A stretch of 38,062 nucleotides of DNA from contig JAZUOO010000061.1 of NCBI GenBank assembly GCA_045604705.1, positions 1 through 38,062 on the forward strand, read 5' to 3'. A program made the translations under genes and the position numbers. Positions 1-9,320 of this stretch are shown here, in pieces. A model generated the notes under the pieces. It ran no database searches and was not told where the DNA came from. It was given only the letters and a program-made list of their open reading frames with translations. Origin of the DNA: SIG622 sp045604705 (GTDB lineage: Bacteria; Bacillota; Clostridia; Oscillospirales; CAG-382). Numbering within the stretch: the stretch's first letter is position 1; the number at the start of each line of letters is the position of its first letter.

Positions 1-376
1 AAACGGCGATACAAGGGTCTTCTCTTTGCCCCGAGAGCACTTTCAAAGTAATGCAAAATAGTAAAAAGTAATGCATAGTAATTAAATCTATTTGGGCGTC
101 ATTTGGGCGGCAAAACCTTCAAAAAGCCGATTTTAGCTTGAAAAGCCCTGTAAGGTCGTCGCCACAGGTCATCGCAGTTAAATTCGTACAGATTGCCAAT
201 TACCGTAATTTAGGGCTGTTGGAGACGGGAGTTTTTACAAATTCAAATGGTGCAAGCCAGTTCTTTGGTGATTGTTCATCCGGGATTAAATTTCTTAGCG
301 AAAACCCGTTGACAATACTGTCAGAACTTGAAATTTAATTATAAATGGATGTAAAATATGTCCCGTATTCCGCATT
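1..376 (-). other. Gene-poor end region with a degenerate reading frame
   Basis: No intact gene is recognised here. On the minus strand one frame runs from about position 336 to the window edge and reads like protein (for example ...DDLTGLFKLKSAF, then NDAQIDLITMHYF, then LSGQREDPCIAV). It is broken by in-frame stops at 200-202 (TAA) and 119-121 (TGA) and has no convincing start or ribosome binding site. The 66-codon plus-strand frame at 138-338 covers the same DNA and also lacks a Shine-Dalgarno. The stretch may be a decayed gene, part of a dispersed repeat or the edge of an old mobile element; the sequence alone cannot decide. A weak stem just after htpG (GTAAAAT/ATTTTAC, about 352-379) has no T tract and is not called as a terminator. 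Confidence 0.3.
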
Positions 377-2296
377 TTACAGTTTCTCAAACAACCTCGA
401 ACTATCTGAAATAAACTCCTTAAGTTCCTCTGCCGACAGCTGTCTGTGTGTAATAAGGGCAAGTGCGTAAACCTGCTTCGCGAGAGTTTCGTTAATCTCT
501 TTTCTGTTCTCGTCACCGAGTGTTGCGGCAATTTTTTCGATAAGCGGGTTTGCGGTATTGAGTACAATAGTCTCCTCAACAGGCATTGCCATTCCATCAC
601 CGCCTGAATACATCTTCATCATCTCAGAAAACCGTCTTGACTGCTCTGTGAGATTCAACATTGCGGGGATGTCCGTGTCTTTGAGTCTTTCAGTGGATAC
701 CTTTGCTTCCTTTGGAAGTGAAAGAGCTTTTTTGAAGAATTCGCAAAGTTCGGGGTTTTCTGTAGACTCACCGTCTGCTTTAAGCGCCTTGGAGATACCT
801 GCGTCAACTCGTGAGAATTTGACCTTTTTCATTGCATCGTCCGTCATAAATTTACTTTCGAGAAAAGAAATAAACTGGGCATCAATGGAGGAGTCAAAGC
901 AAACAACCTTTATGTTCTCGTTCCTGAACATTGAGATATACCTTGACTGCTGTACTTCATTGTCGGTGTAGTAAATCTCTTCGTCAAAATTTTCACTTTC
1001 GGTATATTCCTTGACGGTTACGTACTTATCATCGGTGGTTTTAAAGAGAATAATATCCTTAATTCTGTCGTAGAACTTTGCATCCTTCATACAGCCGTAC
1101 TCTGCAAAGGGTTTTAGTTCTTGCCACATACCCTCAAACTTATCTCTTTCAAGGTTAAAAAGAGAGTTCATCTTGTCACACAGCTTCTTAACAATATGTG
1201 CTGCAATCTTACTGACATATCCGTTTGTCTGAAGATAGCTTCTCGATACGTTAAGAGGAAGCTCGGGACAGTCAAGTACGCCTTTCATAACCATGAGAAA
1301 ATCGGGAATGACTTCCTTTATGTTGTCCGCAACGAAAACTTGATTGTAATATAGTTTAACCTGTCCTTCCAGTGCTCCGTATTCAGTGTTGATTTTTGGG
1401 AAGTAAAGTATGCCCTTGAAGTTAAGAGGATAATCTGCATTGATATGAACATAAAAAAGTGGGTCTCTAAAGTCATTGAACACCTTTTTGTAGAATTCGA
1501 TGTATTCTTCCTTGGTGCAGTCTGATGGTTTCTTCTGCCAAAGGGGAGTTGTGTCGTTTATAGGGCGATTTACATTATCCTCGGATTCTTCCTTACCGTC
1601 CTCACATTCTTTTGCTTTTTCAGTCTTTTCCTTTGCTGCTTTTTCTTCCTCGACGACGTCTGAAAAGTATATCTCAACAGGCATAAAAGCACAGAACTTG
1701 TCAAGGATAGACTTAATCTTTGCACCGTTTAAGAATTCCTTTTCATCATCGTTGATGTAGAGTATAACGTCTGTTCCTTGCTCGGTTCTGTCGTCTGTTT
1801 CTTCCATTGTGTATTCGCACGTATCCGAACCCACCCACTTGGTTGTACTACCGCCGGCATAGGACTTTGATACAAGCTCAACTTTGTCCGCAATCATAAA
1901 AGCAGAGTAAAAGCCTAGACCGAAGTGTCCTATAATGCCACTGCCCTCATTCTCACCCTTGTTCTCATATTTTTCAATAAAGTCAAGTGCACCGGAAAGA
2001 GCTATCTGATTGATGTATCTGTCAATTTCCTGTGCACTCATTCCTATACCGTTGTCAGACACAGTGAGCGTACCAAGCTCTGTATCGAGTGTAACATCTA
2101 TTCTGTAGGGATTCTGATTTTCTGAAGCCTCGCCAAGAGAAACAAGCCTTTTATGCTTGGTCACCGCATCGCAGGCGTTTGAAACAAGCTCTCTTACAAA
2201 TATCTCCTTGTCGCTGTAAAGCCATTTCTTTATAACCGGGAATATATTCTGTGTTTCAACGGATATACTGCCGATTTTCTTTGTACTTTCTGACAT
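377..2296 (-). CDS. htpG: Molecular chaperone HtpG (bacterial Hsp90)
   Basis: ATP-dependent cytosolic chaperone of the Hsp90 family, 639 residues. The N-terminal GHKL ATPase domain carries the expected motifs: ELVSNACDA (about 36-44, with the catalytic Glu and Mg-binding Asn), DNGIGMS (81-87) and GHFGLGFYS (123-131). The middle and C-terminal dimerisation domains follow. The ATG at 2296 is preferred because AGAAAGGA lies just upstream and MSESTKKIG begins the family homology; the frame is open 17 codons further up, but that extension does not look like Hsp90. Residues 214-249 form a Lys/Glu-rich linker between the N and middle domains that is longer than the short linker of most bacterial HtpG proteins. 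The gene stands alone, divergent from the exporter operon. I saw no CIRCE inverted repeat upstream, so HrcA control is not supported. Confidence 0.96.
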   Translation of the reverse strand: MSESTKKIGSISVETQNIFPVIKKWLYSDKEIFVRELVSNACDAVTKHKRLVSLGEASENQNPYRIDVTLDTELGTLTVSDNGIGMSAQEIDRYINQIALSGALDFIEKYENKGENEGSGIIGHFGLGFYSAFMIADKVELVSKSYAGGSTTKWVGSDTCEYTMEETDDRTEQGTDVILYINDDEKEFLNGAKIKSILDKFCAFMPVEIYFSDVVEEEKAAKEKTEKAKECEDGKEESEDNVNRPINDTTPLWQKKPSDCTKEEYIEFYKKVFNDFRDPLFYVHINADYPLNFKGILYFPKINTEYGALEGQVKLYYNQVFVADNIKEVIPDFLMVMKGVLDCPELPLNVSRSYLQTNGYVSKIAAHIVKKLCDKMNSLFNLERDKFEGMWQELKPFAEYGCMKDAKFYDRIKDIILFKTTDDKYVTVKEYTESENFDEEIYYTDNEVQQSRYISMFRNENIKVVCFDSSIDAQFISFLESKFMTDDAMKKVKFSRVDAGISKALKADGESTENPELCEFFKKALSLPKEAKVSTERLKDTDIPAMLNLTEQSRRFSEMMKMYSGGDGMAMPVEETIVLNTANPLIEKIAATLGDENRKEINETLAKQVYALALITHRQLSAEELKEFISDSSRLFEKL

Positions 2297-2337
2297 TTTG
2301 TTAATCCTTTCTGGAATTGATATTTTAGAACTATTAC

Positions 2338-2343
2338 ATGATA
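2338..2343 (-). promoter_or_regulatory. Probable extended -10 of the htpG promoter
   Basis: On the minus strand TGG-TATCAT lies about 40 bases upstream of the htpG start. TGn before a TATAAT-like hexamer is an extended -10. The matching -35 (about ATTTAA) is poor, so this is only a plausible vegetative promoter. Confidence 0.35.
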
Positions 2344-2656
2344 CCATATTATTTTAAGTTTTAAATCTTGTTTTATGTAAAAATATTGAAAATATAAAAC
2401 TTTTAAATTCCCGGTATTCATTGAGCCTGTCATTCCAAGGTATGCTATGTATTTTAGAGGTGTGTTTATGTATGTGAATCAAAATTCGATGTTCTTGTTG
2501 CGGCACTTAATAAAAGCATAATATCCTACTCAGCTATTTCTTGAAAGAAACCGTAATAGACGATAAACTGCGGATTTGATACAAAAAGCAAATGATGAAA
2601 CTTGTCGCAAATATTTTGAAAATAAGCACAAATATTATCCAATCATACGAAACCTC
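2344..2656. other. Intergenic region between divergent htpG and the ABC exporter
   Basis: About 310 bases, AT-rich. It holds no open frame with a ribosome binding site, no tRNA-like fold and no strong inverted repeat that I could find. Short protein-like stretches occur around 2460-2620 in both directions but are broken by several stops. I see only the two divergent promoters at its edges. Confidence 0.5.
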
Positions 2657-2685
2657 TTGCAATTTGACATTTTCTGTGATATACT
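2657..2685 (+). promoter_or_regulatory. Sigma-A-type promoter of the ABC exporter–uvrA transcript
   Basis: The -35 TTGCAA (2657-2662) and -10 TATACT (2680-2685) are separated by exactly 17 bases, and TGA precedes the -10 (extended -10). Transcription would start near 2692, giving a leader of about 29 bases before the exporter ATG. Confidence 0.75.
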
Positions 2686-2720
2686 AACATGAACTGTTAT
2701 TTTTGCAAGGAGCAAGACTT

Positions 2721-4451
2721 ATGAAAAATAAGCAAATTCTGAAAAGGTTTTTACCGTATTACGCCAAATATAAAAATATTATGTTTCTGGATCTTCTGTG
2801 TGCGAGCGTTACTACTGTGTGTGAATTGTTGCTTCCCATGATTGCAAGACATATTACGGGAACAGCAACCGATACCCCCCAGAACCTGACCGTAAGACTA
2901 ATTTTAACCGTCGGCATCGGCTATATGATACTCAGGATTATTGATACTCTTGCAAATTTCTACATGGCATTTCAAGGTCATGTAATGGGTACGCATATGG
3001 AAACCGACATGAGAAGCGATCTGTTCAGGCATCTTGAAAAGTTGTCGTTCTCTTATTATCAGAACACCAAAATAGGAACACTTATGTCAAGAATTACAAG
3101 TGACCTTTTTGATGTTACCGAGTTTGCTCATCATTGTCCGGAGGAAATTTTCATTGTCGGCATAAAGATAATCGTATCGTTTATCATTCTGCTGTTTATC
3201 AATATTCCGCTGACTCTTATTGTTTTTGCGATACTTCCCGTAATGGTTGTATGCTCGATGCATTTCAGACGACCGATGCGTAGATCTTTTAAGGAAAGAC
3301 GTTCACAGATTGGTGAAATCAATGCCTGCGTTGAAGATTCACTTCTCGGCATAAGAGTGGTTAAATCCTTTGCCAACGAGGATATTGAAGTTGAAAAGTT
3401 CGAAAAGGATAATAAAAAGTTTTTTGATCTAAAGAAAGAATCCTACAGATATATGGCCTTGTTTCATTGTACAACGAGATTTTTTGATGGGTTGCTTTAT
3501 ATAGTTGTTGTCGTTATCGGCGGTCTCTTTATGAGAAACGGCTCTATTGAGCCGAAGGATTTTGTGGCTTATATTTTGTATGTTTCAACGCTTCTTGCTT
3601 CCGTAAAGGTAATTATAAACTTCATGGAGCAGTTTGAAAACGGACTTACGGGCGTTGAAAGATTTGTTGAGATAATGGATACCGAGCCCGATATTGTAGA
3701 TAAAGAGAATGCTGTTGAACCCGGAACACTCAAAGGTAATATTAAGTTTGATAATGTAACTTTCAGATATTCCGAGGAAAATGAGTATGTTCTTCGTAAC
3801 ATCAACATTGATGTGAAACAAGGACAGAGTGTTGCACTTGTCGGTCCCTCCGGCGGCGGTAAGACTACCATATGCAATCTTATTCCGAGATTTTACGAGG
3901 TTGAGGGCGGAGAGGTTTCAATTGACGGTATTAATGTCAATGATATGAAGATGAAGGGCTTACGTGAAAATATAGGTATTGTTCAGCAGGACGTGTATCT
4001 TTTCTCGGGTACCGTCATTGACAATATTCTTTACGGTAAGCCGGGAGCCTCACGAAAGGAAGCAGAGGAAGCCGCAAAAATGGCAGGTGCCCATGAATTC
4101 ATAATGTCGCTTCCCGATGGGTATGATACATATGTGGGTGAACGCGGTGTTAAGCTCTCGGGTGGACAGAAGCAGAGAATCAGTATCTCACGTGTATTTC
4201 TTAAGAATCCGCCTATTCTTATTCTTGACGAAGCAACAAGTGCGCTTGATAACGAAAGTGAAAGAATAGTACAGGATTCCCTTGCAAAACTCTCAAAGGG
4301 CAGAACTGTAATAACAATAGCTCACAGACTTACTACTATAAAGAATTCGGATGTTATACTTGTACTTACGGAAAATGGTATAGAGGAACGTGGAAGTCAC
4401 GAGGAGCTTTTGGAAAAGAAAGGGCTGTACTACAGTTTATATAATGCATAA
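2721..4451 (+). CDS. ABC exporter, fused membrane and ATPase domains (MsbA/MDR type)
   Basis: Half-transporter of the type I exporter superfamily, 576 residues, expected to work as a homodimer or heterodimer in the cytoplasmic membrane. The first ~320 residues hold six predicted membrane helices. The ATPase domain has Walker A GPSGGGKTT (about 374-382), signature LSGGQKQR (about 479-486), Walker B ILILDEAT (about 499-506) and the switch histidine in TIAHRL (about 533). The ATG at 2721 follows AAGGAG at a good distance; the open frame six codons upstream overlaps that ribosome binding site. It has its own extended -10 promoter and uvrA starts 14 bases after its stop, so the two are probably co-transcribed. 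The substrate (lipid, drug or peptide) cannot be told from sequence, and no second exporter half is adjacent. Confidence 0.9.
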   Translation: MKNKQILKRFLPYYAKYKNIMFLDLLCASVTTVCELLLPMIARHITGTATDTPQNLTVRLILTVGIGYMILRIIDTLANFYMAFQGHVMGTHMETDMRSDLFRHLEKLSFSYYQNTKIGTLMSRITSDLFDVTEFAHHCPEEIFIVGIKIIVSFIILLFINIPLTLIVFAILPVMVVCSMHFRRPMRRSFKERRSQIGEINACVEDSLLGIRVVKSFANEDIEVEKFEKDNKKFFDLKKESYRYMALFHCTTRFFDGLLYIVVVVIGGLFMRNGSIEPKDFVAYILYVSTLLASVKVIINFMEQFENGLTGVERFVEIMDTEPDIVDKENAVEPGTLKGNIKFDNVTFRYSEENEYVLRNINIDVKQGQSVALVGPSGGGKTTICNLIPRFYEVEGGEVSIDGINVNDMKMKGLRENIGIVQQDVYLFSGTVIDNILYGKPGASRKEAEEAAKMAGAHEFIMSLPDGYDTYVGERGVKLSGGQKQRISISRVFLKNPPILILDEATSALDNESERIVQDSLAKLSKGRTVITIAHRLTTIKNSDVILVLTENGIEERGSHEELLEKKGLYYSLYNA

Positions 4452-4465
4452 TTACAGAGGTTAAA

Positions 4466-7303
4466 ATGGCATCAAAGGATTTAATTATAAAAGGGGCAAG
4501 AGTTCATAATCTTAAAAATATCGATGTTACAATTCCGAGGGATAAGCTGGTTGTCTTTACGGGACTTTCCGGTTCGGGAAAATCATCGCTTGCTTTCGAT
4601 ACGATATTCGCAGAGGGACACAGAAGATTTGTGGAATCACTGTCCTCATACGCAAGAATGTTTCTCGGGCAGCTTGACAAGCCTGACATTGATTTGATTG
4701 AGGGGCTGTCACCTGCAATTTCCATCAATCAGAAAACCACTTCGGGGAATCCGAGGTCAACCGTAGGAACAGTTACCGAAATATACGATTATTTAAGATT
4801 ACTTTATGCAAGAATTGGTATTCCTCATTGTCCGATATGCGGAAAGATTATAACACCTCAGTCGATTGACCAGATAACGGATCAGATATTGGAGCTTCCC
4901 GAGGGTACTAAGTTTATAATTCTCTCGCCTGTGGTTAACGGGAAAAAAGGACTTCATGAAAAGGTTTTCGCTGATGCTCAGAAGAACGGGTTTACAAGAG
5001 TTAGAGTTGACGGTGATGTTCTTACTCTTGGTGAGGAAATTGCGCTTGATAAGAATAAGAAGCATTATATAGATATTATAGTTGACCGTCTTGTCATGAA
5101 AGATGGAATAACTACAAGACTCACGGATTCGGTTGAATATGCAGCTAAAATGTCTGATGGTCATATAACAATAGCACTTGTGGATGCACCGGAGGGGGTG
5201 CCTGCGGAGAGAAAATTCTCGATGAACTATGCCTGTGACGAACACGGAGTCAGCCTTGGTGAGCTTGCACCGAGAATGTTTTCATTTAACAGTCCCTTTG
5301 GTGCTTGTCCCGAATGTGACGGTTTGGGTGAAACAAAAGTGCTTTCCGTGGAAAAGCTGTTTCCCGATTTCTCCCTTTCTCTCAGTAAAGGAGCTTGTGT
5401 CTGTAACGGTTTTAAAACTATTAAAGACTCCAATTGGAGCGGCAATAAAATCAATGTTTTCCTTGAACCTTATGGTTGTACCATTGACACACCGCTTTGT
5501 GAAATGTCTGAAAAAGCAAGAAATGTACTGTTTTACGGAACACCTGACAGAAAGCGATTCGGTGTTTCCTTTGACGGATACAGCTACAACGTGGGATTTA
5601 CGGGGATTATCAATGAGATAGAACGCCGTTACAAAATGTCCATCAATTCTCCCGATCAAAGAGAATATTACGAGAGTTTTATGGAAATAATTCCCTGCGA
5701 GCATTGCGACGGCAAGAGGTTGAAGATTGAAGCATTATCTGTTACGGTCGGAGATAAGAATATTGCCGAAATATGTGCTATGCCTGTTACTGGAGCGTTG
5801 GAATTCTTTGAAAACCTTGTGCTTTCAGAAAAAGAAAACGCTATTGCTAAGGAGATATTAAAAGAGATAAGAGTACGTCTCGGTTTCCTTAACAATGTCG
5901 GTCTTGAATATCTCACCCTTTCGAGAAAGGCAGGCTCATTATCCGGCGGTGAAAGTCAGAGGATAAGGCTTGCAACTCAGATAGGTTCTTCACTTATGGG
6001 AGTTTTATATATTCTTGACGAACCGAGCATAGGACTTCATCAGAGAGATAATTACAAGCTGATTGAAACCTTGAAAAAACTGCGTGACCTCGGAAATACG
6101 CTCATTGTTGTTGAACATGATGAGGAAACCATGCGTGAAGCCGATTATATTGTTGATATAGGACCCGGTGCAGGAATTAACGGCGGTAATGTTGTATTCC
6201 AGGGAACACTTGACAAGCTTAAGAAATGTAAAGGTTCTGTTACCGGTGATTATTTGTTCGGCAGAAAAAAGATTGAAGTTCCTGCAGTACGACGCAGGGG
6301 TAACGGTTCAGTCTTAAAAGTAATAGGTGCTGCCGAGAATAACCTTAAAAGCATTGATGTGGAATTTCCTCTCGGAGAATTTATTTGTGTTACAGGCGTT
6401 TCGGGTTCCGGTAAAAGCTCACTTGTAAACGGTGTACTTCTCTCGGTTCTTGCGAAAAATTTAAACAAATCCAATGTTGTTGCAGGTAAACATAAAGATA
6501 TACAGGGCATAGAGCATCTTGATAAAGTTATATCTATAGATCAATCCCCGATAGGAAGGACACCGAGATCAAATCCCGCAACATACACGGGACTGTTCAC
6601 GGATATACGTGCACTTTTTGCTTCCACTAACGATGCAAAGATAAGAGGCTTCAAGCAGGACAGATTCTCCTTTAATCTCAAAGGTGGCAGATGTGAATCC
6701 TGCGAGGGTGACGGCTCTATAAAGATTGAAATGAATTTTTTGCCGGATGTTTATGTTACTTGTGATGTATGTAAGGGCAAGAGATATAATAGAGAAACTC
6801 TCGAAGTTAAGTATAAAGGCAAAAATATCTTTGATGTTCTTGATATGACGGTTGATGAGGGACTTAAATTCTTTGAAAATCTTCCTTCACTGAAAAGAAA
6901 GCTTGCAACTCTTTCGGATGTTGGCTTGGGATATATCAAGATTGGTCAGTCTTCAACAACACTTTCGGGTGGTGAAGCGCAGCGTGTAAAGCTGGCAACA
7001 GAGCTTGCAAAGCGAGGAACGGGAAAGACAGTATATATTCTTGATGAGCCTACAACGGGACTTCACACATCGGATGTTAAAATGCTCATTTCCGTGTTGC
7101 AGAAGCTGGTTGATGCAGGAAATACGGTTATTGTTATTGAACACAATCTTGACCTTATAAAAACAGCAGACTATATTATTGATATGGGTCCTGAGGGCGG
7201 AGATAAAGGTGGAACTGTTGTTGTTTCAGGTACGCCCGAGGTGGTTGCAGCTTGTGAAGAATCCTATACGGGGCAATATCTTAAGAAAATACTTTCCGAT
7301 TAA
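4466..7303 (+). CDS. uvrA: Excinuclease ABC subunit A
   Basis: Damage-recognition ATPase of nucleotide excision repair, 945 residues, the usual family length. It forms a dimer that loads UvrB at lesions. Two ABC modules are visible: Walker A GLSGSGKSS (33-41) and GVSGSGKSS (644-652), signatures LSGGE at 492-496 and 833-837, and ILDEP after each. Zinc-site cysteines are C281/C284 with C257-x2-H260 in the first insertion, and C743/C746 with C766/C769 in the C-terminal module. In the first zinc site the leading pair is C-x2-H rather than C-x2-C; I believe such a form occurs in other clostridial UvrA proteins. The start follows AGAGGT closely. The gene lies directly after the ABC exporter and before an ABC-F gene; uvrB and uvrC are not in the window. 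Confidence 0.97.
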   Translation: MASKDLIIKGARVHNLKNIDVTIPRDKLVVFTGLSGSGKSSLAFDTIFAEGHRRFVESLSSYARMFLGQLDKPDIDLIEGLSPAISINQKTTSGNPRSTVGTVTEIYDYLRLLYARIGIPHCPICGKIITPQSIDQITDQILELPEGTKFIILSPVVNGKKGLHEKVFADAQKNGFTRVRVDGDVLTLGEEIALDKNKKHYIDIIVDRLVMKDGITTRLTDSVEYAAKMSDGHITIALVDAPEGVPAERKFSMNYACDEHGVSLGELAPRMFSFNSPFGACPECDGLGETKVLSVEKLFPDFSLSLSKGACVCNGFKTIKDSNWSGNKINVFLEPYGCTIDTPLCEMSEKARNVLFYGTPDRKRFGVSFDGYSYNVGFTGIINEIERRYKMSINSPDQREYYESFMEIIPCEHCDGKRLKIEALSVTVGDKNIAEICAMPVTGALEFFENLVLSEKENAIAKEILKEIRVRLGFLNNVGLEYLTLSRKAGSLSGGESQRIRLATQIGSSLMGVLYILDEPSIGLHQRDNYKLIETLKKLRDLGNTLIVVEHDEETMREADYIVDIGPGAGINGGNVVFQGTLDKLKKCKGSVTGDYLFGRKKIEVPAVRRRGNGSVLKVIGAAENNLKSIDVEFPLGEFICVTGVSGSGKSSLVNGVLLSVLAKNLNKSNVVAGKHKDIQGIEHLDKVISIDQSPIGRTPRSNPATYTGLFTDIRALFASTNDAKIRGFKQDRFSFNLKGGRCESCEGDGSIKIEMNFLPDVYVTCDVCKGKRYNRETLEVKYKGKNIFDVLDMTVDEGLKFFENLPSLKRKLATLSDVGLGYIKIGQSSTTLSGGEAQRVKLATELAKRGTGKTVYILDEPTTGLHTSDVKMLISVLQKLVDAGNTVIVIEHNLDLIKTADYIIDMGPEGGDKGGTVVVSGTPEVVAACEESYTGQYLKKILSD

Positions 7304-7362
7304 GGTTTTGACAATATAATTATAATTCCCTTATTTTTAGTGAGGGAAGAAAGGATATAATA

Positions 7363-9288
7363 TTGATAGCTTTAAGTCTTTCGGATGTAACGGTTGCATT
7401 CGGTACAGATATAATTCTTGACAAAATATCATTCAGCATAGGCGAGGGAACCCGTCTTGGTGTTGTTGGCGTAAACGGAGCAGGGAAGTCCTTACTTCTT
7501 AAAACGATATATGGTATAAACAGAGCAGAGGACGGTAATATCTTTTACGATAAAAACAAGAGGATAGCCTACCTTGAACAGAATGCCGGCTTTGAATCGG
7601 AAAAAATACTTTTTGATGAAATGCTCGGTGCTTTCGGTAAGCTGTGTGAATGGGAAGAAAGGCTTGCTTTTCTCCAGAAAAAGATGAACGACAGATGCCT
7701 CGAGGATGAGCATATGATGTATGTAAAGGAATATACATCTCTTGAAGAGAAATTCAGAATTAACGGCGGCTACGAGTACAAGAACAGGATTAAAAGTATG
7801 CTGACGGCTCTCGGATTTCCGCCGGAAAAGCAGATGCTCCCCGTAAGTACATTGTCGGGTGGTCAGAAAACAAGAGTTGCGCTTGCACGCACACTTCTCG
7901 GAGAGCCGGATATTCTAATGCTTGACGAGCCTACAAACCATCTCGATATAGAGAGCTGCAAATGGCTTGAAGGCTTTCTTTCGTCATATAAAAAGACACT
8001 AATTGTTATTTCTCATGACAGATATTTCCTTGACAAGGTAACCACGCATACTCTTGAAGTTGAAAATCAGGAGGTTAAACTGTATAATACTTCATATACG
8101 GGATACGTTAAGAAGAAAGAAATAGACAGAAAGACCAGTGAAAAGCATTATCTTTTGCAGAAAAAAGAGATAGAACGTCTTGAGAGCTTTATAGAAAATC
8201 AAAGAAGATGGAATAGAGAACGAAACATTATCGCAGCCGAGAGCAGAATGAAAGCCATTGACAGAATGGAAAAGATTGAGAAGCCGAAGAATCTTCCTGA
8301 CAGAGTTTCATTTAATTTCTCCTCCGGAAAAAGCTATCTTATGTCAGAGCGTATGCTTGAGGTCAAGGGATTGACAAAGTCATTCCCAGGGAAGCATCTG
8401 TTTTCCGATGTTTCATTCCTGCTTAAGGGACAGGACAGACTTTTCTTTGTGGGTTCAAACGGTGTCGGTAAATCCACTTTACTGAAAATACTTAGCGGCA
8501 AGATGATGCAGGATAGCGGTAGCTTTGAATACGTCAAGGGGATAAAGATAGGATATTACGACCAGGAACACCAGGGGTTGAATCCTGACAATACGGTACT
8601 TGATGAGCTGTGGAATAACTATCCGGACAAAAAGCAGGGTGAAATAAGAGGTGTATTGGCGAGATTTCTTTTCAAAGCTGAGGATGTTTTCAAAAAAGTT
8701 GGAGTTCTATCCGGCGGTGAGAAAGCAAGGCTTACATTTGCAAAGCTAATGCTTGAAGACCTGAATCTCCTGATTCTTGACGAGCCTACAAACCATCTTG
8801 ATGCCGCTTCGCGTGAGGTTCTTGAGGATGCCATACTGAACTACGACGGTACCGTTATGGCGGTATCACATGACAGATATTTTCTTGCAAAGCTCGCTAC
8901 CCGTATTATTGATATGCGCCCCGACGGATATACCGATTATAGGGGAACTTATGAGGATTACGAGGAATATAAAAAGCGTATATCTGATTCCGACAGCGGT
9001 GAAGATTCGCTTTCCTATAACAACCTTGCATCAGATTCAAAACAGGAATATTTGAAGAATAAGGAAGAAAAGAGTAAGCGAAGAAAAGCCGAAAAGAAGC
9101 TTGCTGACAGCGAAAAACGAATTTCCGAAATAGAAAAAAGGCAAGCAGAAATTGAGAAAGAGCTTGAACAATATGCAACCGACTACGTAAAAACAGCTGA
9201 ACTTTTCGAGGAAAACAACAATTTAACCTCTGAACTTGAAAAATGCTATGAGGCGTGGGATGAAGCAAACTTTAAACTTGGCAACTGA
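7363..9288 (+). CDS. ABC-F family ATPase (YdiF/Uup type, ribosome-associated)
   Basis: Soluble tandem-ABC protein of 641 residues without membrane segments. ABC-F proteins bind the ribosomal E site and help stalled or antibiotic-blocked ribosomes. The two ATPase domains show Walker A GVNGAGKS (36-43) and GSNGVGKS (about 364-371), and signatures LSGGQ (about 165) and LSGGE (about 449). Between them is the charged P-site-tRNA-interaction linker (about 240-320), and a Lys/Glu-rich coiled coil forms the last ~80 residues, as in YdiF and Uup. Translation appears to start at a TTG (7363-7365) after AGAAAGGA; no in-frame ATG sits nearer. It lies 59 bases after uvrA and may be read from the same transcript. 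The domain layout favours a housekeeping translation factor over a resistance protein, but that is inference. Confidence 0.9.
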   Translation: MIALSLSDVTVAFGTDIILDKISFSIGEGTRLGVVGVNGAGKSLLLKTIYGINRAEDGNIFYDKNKRIAYLEQNAGFESEKILFDEMLGAFGKLCEWEERLAFLQKKMNDRCLEDEHMMYVKEYTSLEEKFRINGGYEYKNRIKSMLTALGFPPEKQMLPVSTLSGGQKTRVALARTLLGEPDILMLDEPTNHLDIESCKWLEGFLSSYKKTLIVISHDRYFLDKVTTHTLEVENQEVKLYNTSYTGYVKKKEIDRKTSEKHYLLQKKEIERLESFIENQRRWNRERNIIAAESRMKAIDRMEKIEKPKNLPDRVSFNFSSGKSYLMSERMLEVKGLTKSFPGKHLFSDVSFLLKGQDRLFFVGSNGVGKSTLLKILSGKMMQDSGSFEYVKGIKIGYYDQEHQGLNPDNTVLDELWNNYPDKKQGEIRGVLARFLFKAEDVFKKVGVLSGGEKARLTFAKLMLEDLNLLILDEPTNHLDAASREVLEDAILNYDGTVMAVSHDRYFLAKLATRIIDMRPDGYTDYRGTYEDYEEYKKRISDSDSGEDSLSYNNLASDSKQEYLKNKEEKSKRRKAEKKLADSEKRISEIEKRQAEIEKELEQYATDYVKTAELFEENNNLTSELEKCYEAWDEANFKLGN

Positions 9289-9290
9289 CA

Positions 9291-9320
9291 CAAAAGGCGG
9301 ACTTCGGTCCGTCTTTTTTT
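9291..9320. terminator. Bidirectional intrinsic terminator between convergent genes
   Basis: A 7-bp stem (9296-9302 with 9307-9313, one G·T pair) closes on a TTCG tetraloop and is followed by seven Ts on the plus strand. On the minus strand the tail is TTTTG. It would end the ABC-F transcript and probably also the convergent sugar-nucleotide gene, whose stop codon at 9319-9321 lies in the T tract. Confidence 0.88.

Noticed and set aside
138..338. A 66-codon plus-strand frame near the window start
   Set aside because: No Shine-Dalgarno and no recognisable family; it overlies a degenerate frame on the other strand and is reported only as part of that region.
2297..2450. CIRCE (HrcA) operator before htpG
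   Set aside because: No TTAGCACTC/GAGTGCTAA inverted repeat is present.
2460..2640. Gene remnant between htpG and the exporter
   Set aside because: Short protein-like stretches exist in both directions but stops are frequent and no family is recognised.
7328..7352. Terminator between uvrA and the ABC-F gene
   Set aside because: TTCCCT/AGGGAA gives a short stem with an 11-base loop and no T tract follows; read-through is more likely.
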